From an uncultured Flavobacterium sp. (GTDB taxonomy: Bacteria; Bacteroidota; Bacteroidia; Flavobacteriales; Flavobacteriaceae), in assembly GCF_946220915.1 (NCBI RefSeq), contig NZ_CAMIHH010000016.1, positions 1 through 43,237 of the forward strand: 43,237 nucleotides of DNA. Reading direction: 5' to 3'. Position 1 is the stretch's first letter, and every line of letters starts with the position of its first letter. Below, piece by piece: positions 31,315 to 40,500 of this stretch. The notes under the pieces are model-generated. The model did not search any database and was not told the DNA's origin. It saw only the letters and a program-made list of their open reading frames with translations. A program made the translations under genes and the position numbers.

Positions 31315-31761
31315 TTAATCCTGCTTCAATAACTCCTTCAACTGCTCCGCCTCAACCAGTCCGCTATACTTACCTACAAAATTATAACCGGCATCCAGCA
31401 ATACCCATGTAGGATAACCGTCTTTCGGGTTGGCCATGGCGGCGGCAAGGCTGTGCATGCCGCCTGTGCCGCTGCCTAAAAACCGATACTCTGTGTTATT
31501 GAAGCGTATGGTTTTCCTGTCCTCTGCATCCAGTTCCAGGAAATAGCATTCATCCCTGAGCAATTTTTGCAATTCGGCATCTTTTTCGATTTTCTTATCC
31601 TGGATCCTGCAAACAGCGCACCAGGTGGCATGGATTTTTATTAATATTGGCCTGGGCCGGGCGGCCAGCTTCTGCGGAAGCGCTTCAAAGGTTATTGCGG
31701 GGCTTTGGCCGTAGCCGATGGAGACAAGAAATAAAAATATAATTGATACAATTGTTTTCAT
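31315..31761 (-). CDS. Thioredoxin-family protein, secreted
   Basis: A 148-residue periplasmic thioredoxin-fold protein. A signal peptide (MKTIVSIIFLFLVSIGYG) is followed by ILIKIHATWCAVCRIQDKKI with active-site Cys at about 48 and 51. The CAVC centre differs from the usual CGPC and suggests a reductant or metallochaperone-type role rather than classical thioredoxin. The cis-Pro segment is YPTWVLLD near 121. I use the inner ATG at 31761 because an exact -7 box lies at 31786-31793. It is downstream of the TonB receptor on the same strand, but has its own promoter. Confidence 0.85.
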   Translation of the reverse strand: MKTIVSIIFLFLVSIGYGQSPAITFEALPQKLAARPRPILIKIHATWCAVCRIQDKKIEKDAELQKLLRDECYFLELDAEDRKTIRFNNTEYRFLGSGTGGMHSLAAAMANPKDGYPTWVLLDAGYNFVGKYSGLVEAEQLKELLKQD

Positions 31762-31785
31762 TACGGAAAGATTTGTAAAACATCC

Positions 31786-31793
31786 CAAAGATA
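31786..31793 (-). promoter_or_regulatory. -7 box of the thioredoxin-family gene
   Basis: On the minus strand TATCTTTG is an exact TAnnTTTG box, about 24 nt before the start at 31761. Confidence 0.65.
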
Positions 31794-31816
31794 CACGGCT
31801 TAGCTGGTTGAGTTAA

Positions 31817-31983
31817 TTATATATCGCTCTTCCGGAGCTAAAAAGGGCGGGTTAACTTTTTCTATAAATATGCCGTCCCTCCGGGACTTAAGAGCGACAC
31901 TCATGAGTGGCAGCCCCGGAGGGTGATATATTTATAGAAATACCGAATACGGGCCGCTAAAACTCCGGAGGAGTGACATATAA
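31817..31983. repeat. Three-layer palindromic element
   Basis: Two nested inverted repeats and a central palindrome share a centre near 31900. Outer arms are 31817-31843 and 31957-31983 (TTATAT..TCCGGAG). Inner arms are 31858-31887 and 31912-31940 (TTTCTATAAATAT..CCTCCGGG). The centre is the perfect palindrome CACTCATGAGTG (31898-31909). It fills the gap between the TonB receptor and the thioredoxin gene and contains no gene. It resembles the CTCCGGAG/TTTATAGAAA intergenic repeats of Bacteroidota genomes, as far as I recall them. Confidence 0.85.
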
Positions 31984-32056
31984 TCTTAGCAGCAAATCTC
32001 TTTGCACAACTTTGCGATATAACTCAGCAGTAATCAATAGAAATAAAAGTAATCAA

Positions 32057-34300
32057 TTAAAAAAAATTGTATCGTACACCCAAAAACACCCGCCTTCCCT
32101 GCATAGAGGCGTAATTATAGCTGGGGTCAAACGTATACCCGTTAGGATTATTAACCGGATCGTCCACATATTTGTCAAAGGGGTCAAAAGGGCGGAGTAT
32201 AGGGTCGTCCGGCACAAAGTCGAGCAGGTTTTTAATGCCGCCATAAAACTCCAGCCCGGACTCAAATTTTTTAGTGGCCTGCACATTGGCGATAAGGAAC
32301 CACGGTGAATATTCCGGTCGGTAATCGTTCGGTAATATGGGCAGGCGCATTGGCCCGTACCAGTTGCCGGTCAGGTCGATGCTCACACCTTTCGGGAAGG
32401 TATAGGTGCCTACGAAGTTCCCCGACCATTTGGGCGCGTGCAGCTGCTGTATGCGGTCAAGGCCATTGCCGTTATCTTCCATCTGGAAAACATCCATATA
32501 CGATACACCTGCCATGATCTTTAACGGGAAGGTAAAAGTAAGGTCGGTATTCAGCGAAATGCCCTGAGATATCGCATGCCCGCGAAGGTTATCATAAATG
32601 ATCTTGTTGGGATCTGTATCGAAGTCGCCTACGATCTTGTTGGTAAAGTAAGAATAGAAACCTGTTATGTCGAACCCTAAAAAGAAATCCTCCGTTGGTA
32701 CCTTCAGCACATAGTTAAGGTTGGCGTTGTAAGATCGCTCTGGTTTAAGGGCTTCGGCAATCACTACATCGCGGGCTCCGGTAAGTGCGGCATGGTCTTC
32801 GGTAAACAGGTTTACTACCCTGAAGCCTGTACCGAAACTCGCCCGTATGGTGTTGTCTGCATTCGGTGAAAATTTGTAGGCCACCCTTGGGGAGTGGACT
32901 GCACCGTGGTTTTTATCATAATCAAAACGATAGCCGCCGAGTAGCTTGTGCCGGTCATTAAGCCGCCATTCATCCTGGATGAAAAGTCCGGGCAGTGGGG
33001 TGCGTTGCGGCTGGTTTGCGGTACCATCGGCCGTTGCGGTGGCGGGGGTATCATCGTCGTATACGGTATAGCGCAGCGCTGCCCCGAGCAGGAAGGTGTG
33101 GTTTTCGCCAAACTGCTTGTCCCAATAGGTCTGCACAAAAGCTACCTGCTGTGTAGCCATGTAAGGTGTAAATCCGTAATACGAATTCTGGTCGTGCCAG
33201 TTATAGGAAAACTGTGTAAAAATGCGCTCTGTAAAAGGCAGCTGGTACAGCCCGATAAGCTCTGCCCGTCTCGTATAAATGCTCTCACCATATATGCTGT
33301 CGCTGCCCCGCCATTTGGTACTCCAATTGAGCTCGCCGCCCCAGCGGTCTTCATATACATAGCGGCCAGCCAGGCTGAAAATGCGGCCTTCCGGCCTTTC
33401 AAAGCTCCATTTGTTAAAAAGGGATACACGGTTTTGCTGTGTTACATCGGTAAAGTTGTCGCCATTTTTATCGGCCCGGTGGTTGTAATTGAAATAATTG
33501 ACCCCCAGCAGTGACGAGGCTTTCCCTACATTGAATTTTACTGCCCCATCCATACTCAGCTCCCCCCAGCTGGTCACGAACGTATCTGCCGAAATAACCG
33601 GTGCCCTCGAAGGTGTTTTTGTAATTACATTGATGATCCCTCCCATAGCTTCCGATCCGTAAAGTGATGATGCCGGGCCCTTTACCACCTCAATGCGCTC
33701 TACAATGCTGTTGGGAATGCCGCTCAACCCATAAACTGTAGACAAGGAGCTTACTATCGGCATGCCGTCGATCAGTATCATGGTATAGGGGCCTTCCATG
33801 CCATTGATGTGGATATCGCCCGTATTGCACACATTGCAATTGAGCTGTGGCTGCACGCCATTTACCATGCCCACAGCTTCGAACAGGCTGGCCGTTGGGT
33901 TTTTTTTGAATAGCCTCGGTGTGATTATTTCTACGGGTATAGGGCTTTCGCTACGGCTTACCTCCTTCATCGTGCCTGTTACCACAACTTCTTCCAGCGA
34001 TGTGCTTTCTTCTTCCAGGGTAACGTTAAGGATGGCCTGAGGCATCGATAGGGTTATTTTTTTTCGCATTGTCTGCAAACCTACCGCACTGAAAATAATG
34101 TCATAATTGCCATAAGGTACATTATGTATGGTAAAATTTCCCTCGCTGTCTGCTGCAACGCTTTTTCCTGCCGGAGAAAGGATAACCTGGGCTGCAGGTA
34201 CGCCACCGCTGCCATCGCTGACTTTTCCGGAAATGTTGCCTGTCTGGGCAAATAATGAAATGGATGTAAAAAGTAGTAAAGCAGTTATAAAAATTTTCAT
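32057..34300 (-). CDS. TonB-dependent receptor, probably metal- or siderophore-related
   Basis: A 747-residue outer-membrane receptor. A signal peptide (to FAQT, about 20), a CarboxypepD-like domain (about 21-98) and a TonB-box-like VVVTGT (105-110) precede a classical plug (about 115-235) with HINGMEGPYTMILIDGMP, IVERIEVVKGPASSLYGSEAMGG and INVITKTP. The barrel ends VFLGVRYNFF. The plug has a CxxC pair (C155, C158 in LNCNVCNT) that could hold a disulfide or metal. Its promoter overlaps a DtxR/IdeR-like box, arguing for iron or manganese control. The substrate is not identified. Confidence 0.9.
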   Translation of the reverse strand: MKIFITALLLFTSISLFAQTGNISGKVSDGSGGVPAAQVILSPAGKSVAADSEGNFTIHNVPYGNYDIIFSAVGLQTMRKKITLSMPQAILNVTLEEESTSLEEVVVTGTMKEVSRSESPIPVEIITPRLFKKNPTASLFEAVGMVNGVQPQLNCNVCNTGDIHINGMEGPYTMILIDGMPIVSSLSTVYGLSGIPNSIVERIEVVKGPASSLYGSEAMGGIINVITKTPSRAPVISADTFVTSWGELSMDGAVKFNVGKASSLLGVNYFNYNHRADKNGDNFTDVTQQNRVSLFNKWSFERPEGRIFSLAGRYVYEDRWGGELNWSTKWRGSDSIYGESIYTRRAELIGLYQLPFTERIFTQFSYNWHDQNSYYGFTPYMATQQVAFVQTYWDKQFGENHTFLLGAALRYTVYDDDTPATATADGTANQPQRTPLPGLFIQDEWRLNDRHKLLGGYRFDYDKNHGAVHSPRVAYKFSPNADNTIRASFGTGFRVVNLFTEDHAALTGARDVVIAEALKPERSYNANLNYVLKVPTEDFFLGFDITGFYSYFTNKIVGDFDTDPNKIIYDNLRGHAISQGISLNTDLTFTFPLKIMAGVSYMDVFQMEDNGNGLDRIQQLHAPKWSGNFVGTYTFPKGVSIDLTGNWYGPMRLPILPNDYRPEYSPWFLIANVQATKKFESGLEFYGGIKNLLDFVPDDPILRPFDPFDKYVDDPVNNPNGYTFDPSYNYASMQGRRVFLGVRYNFF

Positions 34301-34325
34301 CAGATAAAAAGTATAATTCGCTGTG

Positions 34326-34353
34326 TAAAATTATAAATTTAGTTTAGACTAAA
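34326..34353 (-). promoter_or_regulatory. Promoter of the TonB receptor with DtxR/IdeR-like operator
   Basis: On the minus strand TAATTTTA (34326-34333) is a one-mismatch -7 box. Just upstream, TTTAGT-TTAG-ACTAAA (34338-34353) is a perfect inverted repeat that overlaps the -33 region. Its inner 14 nt, TTAGTTTAGACTAA, equal the DtxR/IdeR iron-box core TTAGGTTAGCCTAA at 12 positions. Confidence 0.6.
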
Positions 34354-34410
34354 AATTAATTTAGATATTTTTAATATAAATATTTTGTAAATGTAAAAGT
34401 TGGCGCGGGT

Positions 34411-35295
34411 TTGCAAAATGGCTATTTTTATGGCAAATGGCTTAATGTGGATAGCAAAGGACTTTTTATTACCGTGAAACCCAAAGCAGGCATCGTATCT
34501 AAATACATTGACCATTATTACTTCCATTCATCAAACGACAATAGTTTTAGCAGCAAGTTTACCTTTTATCCCAATTACAAGCACGCAATTACAATCTATA
34601 AAGGATCTGATGTGCGGTTCACGGCAAATGCATCCATTATCCGTCAATCTGGCCATGAATGTATAGGATGTTATTATTCGATTAATACACACAGGAGTTT
34701 TTCTGTGGATCTGGGAGGAAAGTTTGACAAGATAGGCATTGTGTTCCATCCGCTGGGGCTAAATCACTTTATTGGCAAACCACTATCCGAAGCTTTTGAG
34801 CCGGCTTTTGGCCCTTTCGATTATTTTGGCAAAGCGTTGCATGATGTGGTCAGCCAAATATCTTTGCTTGAAGATGCTAATGCAAAAGCGGCCCTGCTGG
34901 ATGCTTTTTTCGGTGATGCATATTGCGGGTTTGGCGAAACTGCGGTAAAGCGGGCTGTGCAGGAGATACTCAATTCCAATGGAATCATAAAGGTAGAGGA
35001 ATTATCTGAAACGGTAGACGTGAACCGGAAAACGCTGCTCCGGCTTTTCAAAAAGCACCTGTGCTGCTCGATCGAAGCGTATAAAAAGATGGTCATGTTC
35101 CGCAATGCGCTCAATTACTCGCAACAGGCAGGGGAAGACGCAACCCTTACCGATGTTGCACTATATAGTTACTATTACGACCAGGCGCATTATATAAAAC
35201 ACTTTAAGTCGGTTACCATGCATTCGCCAAAGACTGTGCTATCGAAACTTACGCACTTAGGCGACCAGGGTGTATATTGGAATTTTGAAGGCTAA
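34411..35295 (+). CDS. AraC-family transcriptional regulator
   Basis: A regulator of up to 294 residues with a C-terminal AraC HTH (about 185-285): VEELSETVDVNRKTLLRLFKKHLCCSIEAYKKMVMFRNALNYSQ and VALYSYYYDQAHYIKHFKSVTMHSPKTVL. The N-terminal region resembles the ligand domain of flavobacterial AraC proteins that begin with VKPKxGIVSKYIDHYYFH. The start is uncertain: the frame opens with TTG at 34411, with GTG options at 34447 and near 34471, and no ATG. It is divergent from the TonB receptor and shares its promoter region. Confidence 0.85.
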   Translation: MQNGYFYGKWLNVDSKGLFITVKPKAGIVSKYIDHYYFHSSNDNSFSSKFTFYPNYKHAITIYKGSDVRFTANASIIRQSGHECIGCYYSINTHRSFSVDLGGKFDKIGIVFHPLGLNHFIGKPLSEAFEPAFGPFDYFGKALHDVVSQISLLEDANAKAALLDAFFGDAYCGFGETAVKRAVQEILNSNGIIKVEELSETVDVNRKTLLRLFKKHLCCSIEAYKKMVMFRNALNYSQQAGEDATLTDVALYSYYYDQAHYIKHFKSVTMHSPKTVLSKLTHLGDQGVYWNFEG

Positions 35296-35503
35296 CCTCT
35301 TTGCCTGATAAGGATTTCCTGATTATTTTTTCTCTTAGCGAAAAAAGCAATTATGTCCCAATTTTACAATTTTGCTCTTTATTACTGCCGCAACTTTGCA
35401 CCATCGATCAATAATATATGTCATGGCAAAATTAATTCTGCTTGTTGTGGAAAAAATAATCCACATACTATTTTAAAATTTCAATCATTAAATCAATTAC
35501 ATC

Positions 35504-36169
35504 ATGAAAACGAAGTTATTATCAATTATCATTCTGCTTACGGCAACAGCTTTCGGACAGGAAGAACCCTCATCAGGTAAATTCAGCGACTACTGGTATT
35601 ACGGTTTTGGCATTACAGGCAATACAGGCTACAACATCAGCGATAACCTGCGTGATGCAGGGGTTAAGCGCATACCCGATGTACTGCCTGCATTATTTGT
35701 AGGATGGACCGCCGCCTTTACAGAAAGGCTTTCGCTCGACATGGAATTTGGGGTTGCCGGCATTATACGCAATAAAAAAAATGCAGGCTCCCAGCTATTA
35801 CAGGCCCCGATACGGGCACGCTTTCAATATACGGCGGTAAAGAAAGAGATGTTTTCCCTGGCGGCAGGTGTAAATTTTAGCATTGTAGGCAACGACCTTA
35901 CCCTATGGTCCGGGGATACCGGCATCGACATGAACGACCTGGACCCCGAAGTTAATACGGGATACATAAGGCTCCGCAACACACAATATTTTGCGGGGCC
36001 ATCGGCAACTGTAAAGCTGCTCGACAAGGGAGAGGCGTTCCTGTTGCTTACACTTGGCTATGATTTTTCATTGGCAAATGCTAAATGGAAATCGGACTAT
36101 GCCAGGCTTTCCAACGTCGTGAAAGAAAAGAACAACCAGTTCTTTGTAGGCCTCGCCATGCCTTTTTAA
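35504..36169 (+). CDS. Small outer-membrane beta-barrel protein, unknown function
   Basis: A 221-residue protein with a signal peptide (MKTKLLSIIILLTATAFG) and alternating polar/hydrophobic strands typical of a small beta-barrel: YWYYGFGITGNTGYNI, LPALFVGWTAAFTERLSLDMEFGVAG, MFSLAAGVNFSIVGND, FLLLTLGYDFSLA and a final FVGLAMPF with C-terminal Phe. I recognise no named family. About 208 nt separate it from the AraC regulator, with only near-match -7 boxes (CAACTTTG at 35392-35399). Regulation by the upstream AraC protein is possible but not shown. Confidence 0.7.
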   Translation: MKTKLLSIIILLTATAFGQEEPSSGKFSDYWYYGFGITGNTGYNISDNLRDAGVKRIPDVLPALFVGWTAAFTERLSLDMEFGVAGIIRNKKNAGSQLLQAPIRARFQYTAVKKEMFSLAAGVNFSIVGNDLTLWSGDTGIDMNDLDPEVNTGYIRLRNTQYFAGPSATVKLLDKGEAFLLLTLGYDFSLANAKWKSDYARLSNVVKEKNNQFFVGLAMPF

Positions 36170-36191
36170 AATGTGTATGCCACGGTTAGCA

Positions 36192-36221
36192 TAAAAAAGG
36201 CCCCGCCATTACAGCGGGGCC
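36192..36221 (-). terminator. GC-rich hairpin with T-run on the minus strand
   Basis: GGCCCCGC (36199-36206) pairs with GCGGGGCC (36214-36221) across a 7-nt loop. A run of six or more T follows only on the minus strand, so it reads as a terminator for a transcript coming from the right. No credible minus-strand gene lies there. Confidence 0.6.
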
Positions 36222-36479
36222 CCTGCCTGAATATTGATGGTTGATTTGTTCTACGGATTATTTCATACGTAAGCGTTTTTCGAGTGCTAAAGTAGGAGTT
36301 CAGGATCATACTTAAAATACCTATAAGTGGGTATATTATTCCCGATTTCATTATTGCGGAGCTAAAACTCTGTGAATAGGTATAATTTTTTTCTGATGCC
36401 ACTAACTTTTAACTTTGATTGTAAGAAAAAATACCCACAAAAAATTGTTAAAGTAAAAGTGTAACGTGTGATATTACAT

Positions 36480-36487
36480 TAGCTTTG
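36480..36487 (+). promoter_or_regulatory. -7 box of the RND efflux operon
   Basis: TAGCTTTG is an exact TAnnTTTG box, 27 nt before the ATG at 36515. It rules out the in-frame TTG at 36485, which lies inside the box. A second exact box, TAACTTTG at 36410-36417, may be an additional promoter. Confidence 0.65.
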
Positions 36488-36514
36488 CGATTGCTCTTAT
36501 ATCTCAACGTTGCA

Positions 36515-37594
36515 ATGAAGATAAAATATATCGTATATACACTCCTTATCCTTGGAGTTGGCGCACTCGTTTATTACCGCGTTTCCGAAAACAAGGCCAA
36601 AAAAGCCGAAGCCGCAGGCGGTGGGGGCGGAGGTGGCAAACGCCCACCCATGGCTGTAAGTGGCGTGGTGGTAAAACCGGAACAATTCTCTAACATTTTA
36701 TCACTGTCAGGATCCATCGAAGCCAATGAGCAGGTGGAGTTAAGCAGTGAAGTGGCGGGAATTGCAGAAAAGATCTATTTTGAAGAAGGCAAAAAAGTAG
36801 CGCAGGGCCAGGTGCTCGTAAAAATAAACGATATCGAGCTCAGGGCTCAGCTGGGCCAGGCACAGACCCGGCAAAACCTTGCATCCGAAAATGCACGCCG
36901 TGCCAAATTACTTTTTGAGAAAGAAGCCATTAGCCGTGAGGAATATGACATAGCTACAGCGGATTATAAAACGGCCCAGGCGCAAACGCAGCTCATTAAT
37001 GCACAGATAGCCAAGACTTCCGTCAGGGCACCGTTTTCGGGCACGATCGGATTGCGGAGCATATCGCCGGGAACTTACGTTACCCCCGATATACTGATTG
37101 CCCGCCTGGTGAACAGCAGCAAGGTCAAGATTACATTCTCCCTGCCCGAAAAATATGCCTCGCAGGTTAAAAACAATACCAGGGTCAATTTTACCATTCC
37201 CGGTACCAATGATAAGCATTCGGCAACCATTTATGCCCTCGAGCCTGCCGTTGAGGAGGCGACACGCACCCTGCGCATACGCGCACTTGCCGATAATGCC
37301 CAGGGAAAATTCATTCCGGGGACTTTCGCCAATGTAGAGCTTCCGCTGGAAAAGATCGAAGGCGCATTTATTGTGCCAACCGAAGCCATAGTGCCGGTAC
37401 AGGGCGGTAAAAAGGTATTTGTAACCCGTAATGGCAAGGCCGATGAGGTAATGGTCGAAACCACAACCCGAACCGATAAGGACATTGTAGTGCTTTCGGG
37501 CCTGAAAGAAGGTGATACGGTGCTTACCACAGGCGTGCTTACCCTGAAGAAGGATACCCCGGTGAAAGTTAAAGTAACCCCGGCAAAACCATGA
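36515..37594 (+). CDS. RND efflux periplasmic adaptor (HlyD/MexA family)
   Basis: A 359-residue membrane-fusion protein. An N-terminal membrane anchor (about 4-21) is followed by a basic segment and a run of seven Gly (residues 31-37), then a lipoyl domain (GSIEANEQVELSSEVAGIAEKIYFEEGKKV), an alpha-hairpin (about 105-150, with AQTRQNLASENARRAKLLFEKEAISREEYD), the second lipoyl half (VRAPFSGTIGLRSISPGTYVTP) and a beta-barrel/membrane-proximal part (GAFIVPTEAIVPVQGGKKVFV). It links the inner-membrane pump to TolC. ATGA overlap with the pump gene indicates coupled translation. Confidence 0.93.
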   Translation: MKIKYIVYTLLILGVGALVYYRVSENKAKKAEAAGGGGGGGKRPPMAVSGVVVKPEQFSNILSLSGSIEANEQVELSSEVAGIAEKIYFEEGKKVAQGQVLVKINDIELRAQLGQAQTRQNLASENARRAKLLFEKEAISREEYDIATADYKTAQAQTQLINAQIAKTSVRAPFSGTIGLRSISPGTYVTPDILIARLVNSSKVKITFSLPEKYASQVKNNTRVNFTIPGTNDKHSATIYALEPAVEEATRTLRIRALADNAQGKFIPGTFANVELPLEKIEGAFIVPTEAIVPVQGGKKVFVTRNGKADEVMVETTTRTDKDIVVLSGLKEGDTVLTTGVLTLKKDTPVKVKVTPAKP

Positions 37595-40500
37595 GCCTAT
37601 CCACATTGAGCATAAAAAGGCCGGTGCTTACAATCGTTATGAACATAGCCATCATACTCTTTGGGGTGATAGGCTATACGTTTCTTGGGGTACGCGAGTT
37701 TCCGTCGATAGACCCGGCACAAATATCAGTGCGTACCAGCTATGCAGGTGCCAATGCTGACATCATCGAATCCCAGATCACGGAGCCGCTTGAAAAGGCT
37801 ATCAACTCCATTGATGGCATCCGGAACATTACTTCTTCAAGCAACCAGGGATCAAGCAATATTACCATAGAATTTGAGCTGGAAAAAAATCTTGAGGAAG
37901 CCGCTAACGATGTGCGCGACAAAGTATCGCAGGCCGTGCGCAGCCTTCCGCAGGATATCGATGCGCCGCCGGTAGTATCTAAAGCCGATGCCGACTCCGA
38001 CCCGATTGTAACCATGACGGTGCAGAGCGCCTCGCGCGACCCGCTGGAGCTTAGCGATTATGCCGAAAATGTTATCGCCGAGAGGCTGCAAACCATTCCG
38101 GGTGTGAGCAGCGTGCAGATATGGGGGCAAAAACGCTATGCCATGAGGCTATGGATCGAACCTGTAAAACTCGCTTCTTACGGAATTACTGTTTCCGATG
38201 TCCGTACTGCCTTGTCCAGCCAGAATGTCGAGCTGCCATCTGGAAAGCTTACGGGTGCCAATACGGAACTTACCGTTAAAACAATGGGCAACCTCTCAAC
38301 GGCGGAGGAGTTCAATAATATCATTATCAAATCGGAAGGGGAAAAGATCGTCAAGCTGAGCGATGTTGGCCGTGCTGAGCTGGGGCCGGAGAACCTTGAA
38401 ACCAAGATGACCAACGATGGCCAGCAGCTGGTAGGCCTTGCCATCATTCCGCAGCCCGGAACCAATTATATTGAGATAGCCGATGCTTTTTATGAGCAGT
38501 ACGACCAGATGAAGAAGGAACTGCCTGCCGACCTGAAGCTGAATGTGGTTATTGATAACACGGTTTTCATCAAGAAATCAGTGCATGAGGTTGTAGAAAC
38601 GCTGGGCATTTCAATAGTTTTGGTAACGCTTATCATATACCTGTTCTTTCGCGACTGGGCCATAGCGCTCCGTCCCTTGCTGGATATTCCGGTATCGCTG
38701 ATCGCCACGTTCTTTATCATGTATATGTTCGGTTTCTCCATCAACGTGCTTACGCTTCTGGCCATTGTACTGGCAACAGGGCTTGTGGTGGACGACGGTA
38801 TTGTAGTAACCGAAAACATATTTAAGAAAGTAGAGGAGGGCATGACCCCGATTGAGGCGGCCGTAAAAGGAGCCAACGAAATATTTTTTGCCGTAATCTC
38901 CATTTCGGTAACACTGGCGGCCGTGTTTCTGCCTGTAATCTTCCTGGAGGGTTTTGTCGGCCGGCTGTTCCGGGAATTTGGGGTCGTCATAGCGGCTGCC
39001 GTATTGGTTTCGGCATTTGTGTCGCTGACCTTAACGCCGATGCTTAATGCCTACCTGATAAAAGGCGTACATAAAAAGTCGAGGTTCTACGAATTTACCG
39101 AACCCTATTTTGAAAGGATGAACAAAGGCTATGCGAATGCACTTACCGGCTTCATGAAACGCAAGTGGCTTAGCTTCCCTATACTTATCGTGTGTATCGG
39201 GCTCATTGGATTGTTCTTTTCAACACTTCAAAAAGAAACCGCACCCTATGACGACCGCAGCTTTGTAGGCCTTAACATTACGGGCCCCGAAGGCGCATCG
39301 TATGACTATATGGACCGCTTTATGCAGGAAATGGAGCAGCTCATCAATGATTCGATTCCGGAGAAGAAAGCCAGCCTCGTAATTACCTCGCCGGGGTTCG
39401 GTTCGGCATCGGTAAATAGCGGGCGCATCAGGCTGGCGCTCAAGGAAACAGGAGAAAGGGAGCGTTCTCAAAAGGAAATTGCCGCCAATCTTACGAAATG
39501 GACCAAACGCTATCCGGAAGCACGGGTTTCTGTATCAGAGCAGCCTACCATTGCGGTGAACCGCAGAGGGGGCTTTCCCATACAGTATATCATCCAGGCG
39601 CCTAATTTTGAAAAGCTTGAGGAAAAGATACCCGAATTCATGGATGAGGTAAGCAAAGATCCTACGTTTGCCATGACTGATGTAAACCTTAAGTTCAATA
39701 AGCCGGAGATCAATGTGAATATCGACCGTGAAAAGGCACAAAGCCTTGGAGTGTCGTTGCTCGATGTGGCGCAGACCCTGCAGCTTTCATTAAGCGGACA
39801 GCGTTTTGGCTACTTTATGATGAATGGAAAGCAGTACCAGGTAATGGGCCAGTTTGACAAAGAGGACAGGGACGCACCCCTGGACCTTACCTCAATATTT
39901 GTAAAAAGCAGTACGGGACAGCTTATCCAGTTAGATAACCTTGTATCGGTAAAAGAAGAAAGCAGCCCGCCACAGCTGTACCATAATAACAGGTACATGT
40001 CGGCAACAGTTTCGGCAGGCCTGGCACCCGGCATGAGCATCAGCGATGGAATCGATGCCATGGAGCGCGCCAAAGATAAGGTGCTCGACGATACCTTTAC
40101 TACTGACCTTGGCGGTGAGTCGCGCGATTTTGTAGAAAGTTCCAGCAATACACTATTTGCTTTTGGCCTTGCCTTGTTGCTAATCTACCTGATCCTGGCA
40201 GGGCAGTTCGAGAGTTTTATCGATCCTTTCATTATCATCCTTACCGTGCCTATGGCGGTGGCAGGGGCACTGCTTTCTCTATGGCTGTTCGGGCAGACGT
40301 GGAATATCTTCAGCCAGATCGGAACTATCATGCTCATTGGCCTGGTAACAAAGAACGGTATCCTGATCGTCGAATTTGCCAACCAGCTTCGGGAAGAAGG
40401 CAAAGATAAGTACGATGCCATCCTGGAAGCATCAGAATCGCGACTGCGCCCCATATTAATGACGAGCCTTGCCATTGCACTGGGGGCGCTGCCTATTGCC

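Larger units (their letters stand above)
36170..36514. other. Intergenic region upstream of the RND operon
   Basis: 345 nt without a supported protein gene. It holds the minus-oriented hairpin at 36192-36221 and two exact plus-strand -7 boxes, TAACTTTG (36410-36417) and TAGCTTTG (36480-36487). The stretch between is A/T-rich. A short non-coding RNA is possible. Confidence 0.55.

Noticed and set aside
31973..32308. 111-residue plus-strand frame over the end of the TonB receptor
   Set aside because: It opposes a well-supported receptor C-terminus and begins in the palindromic element.
36166..36402. 78-residue minus-strand frame over the hairpin at 36199-36221
   Set aside because: It would translate through a terminator-like hairpin, shows no family and lacks a -7 box.
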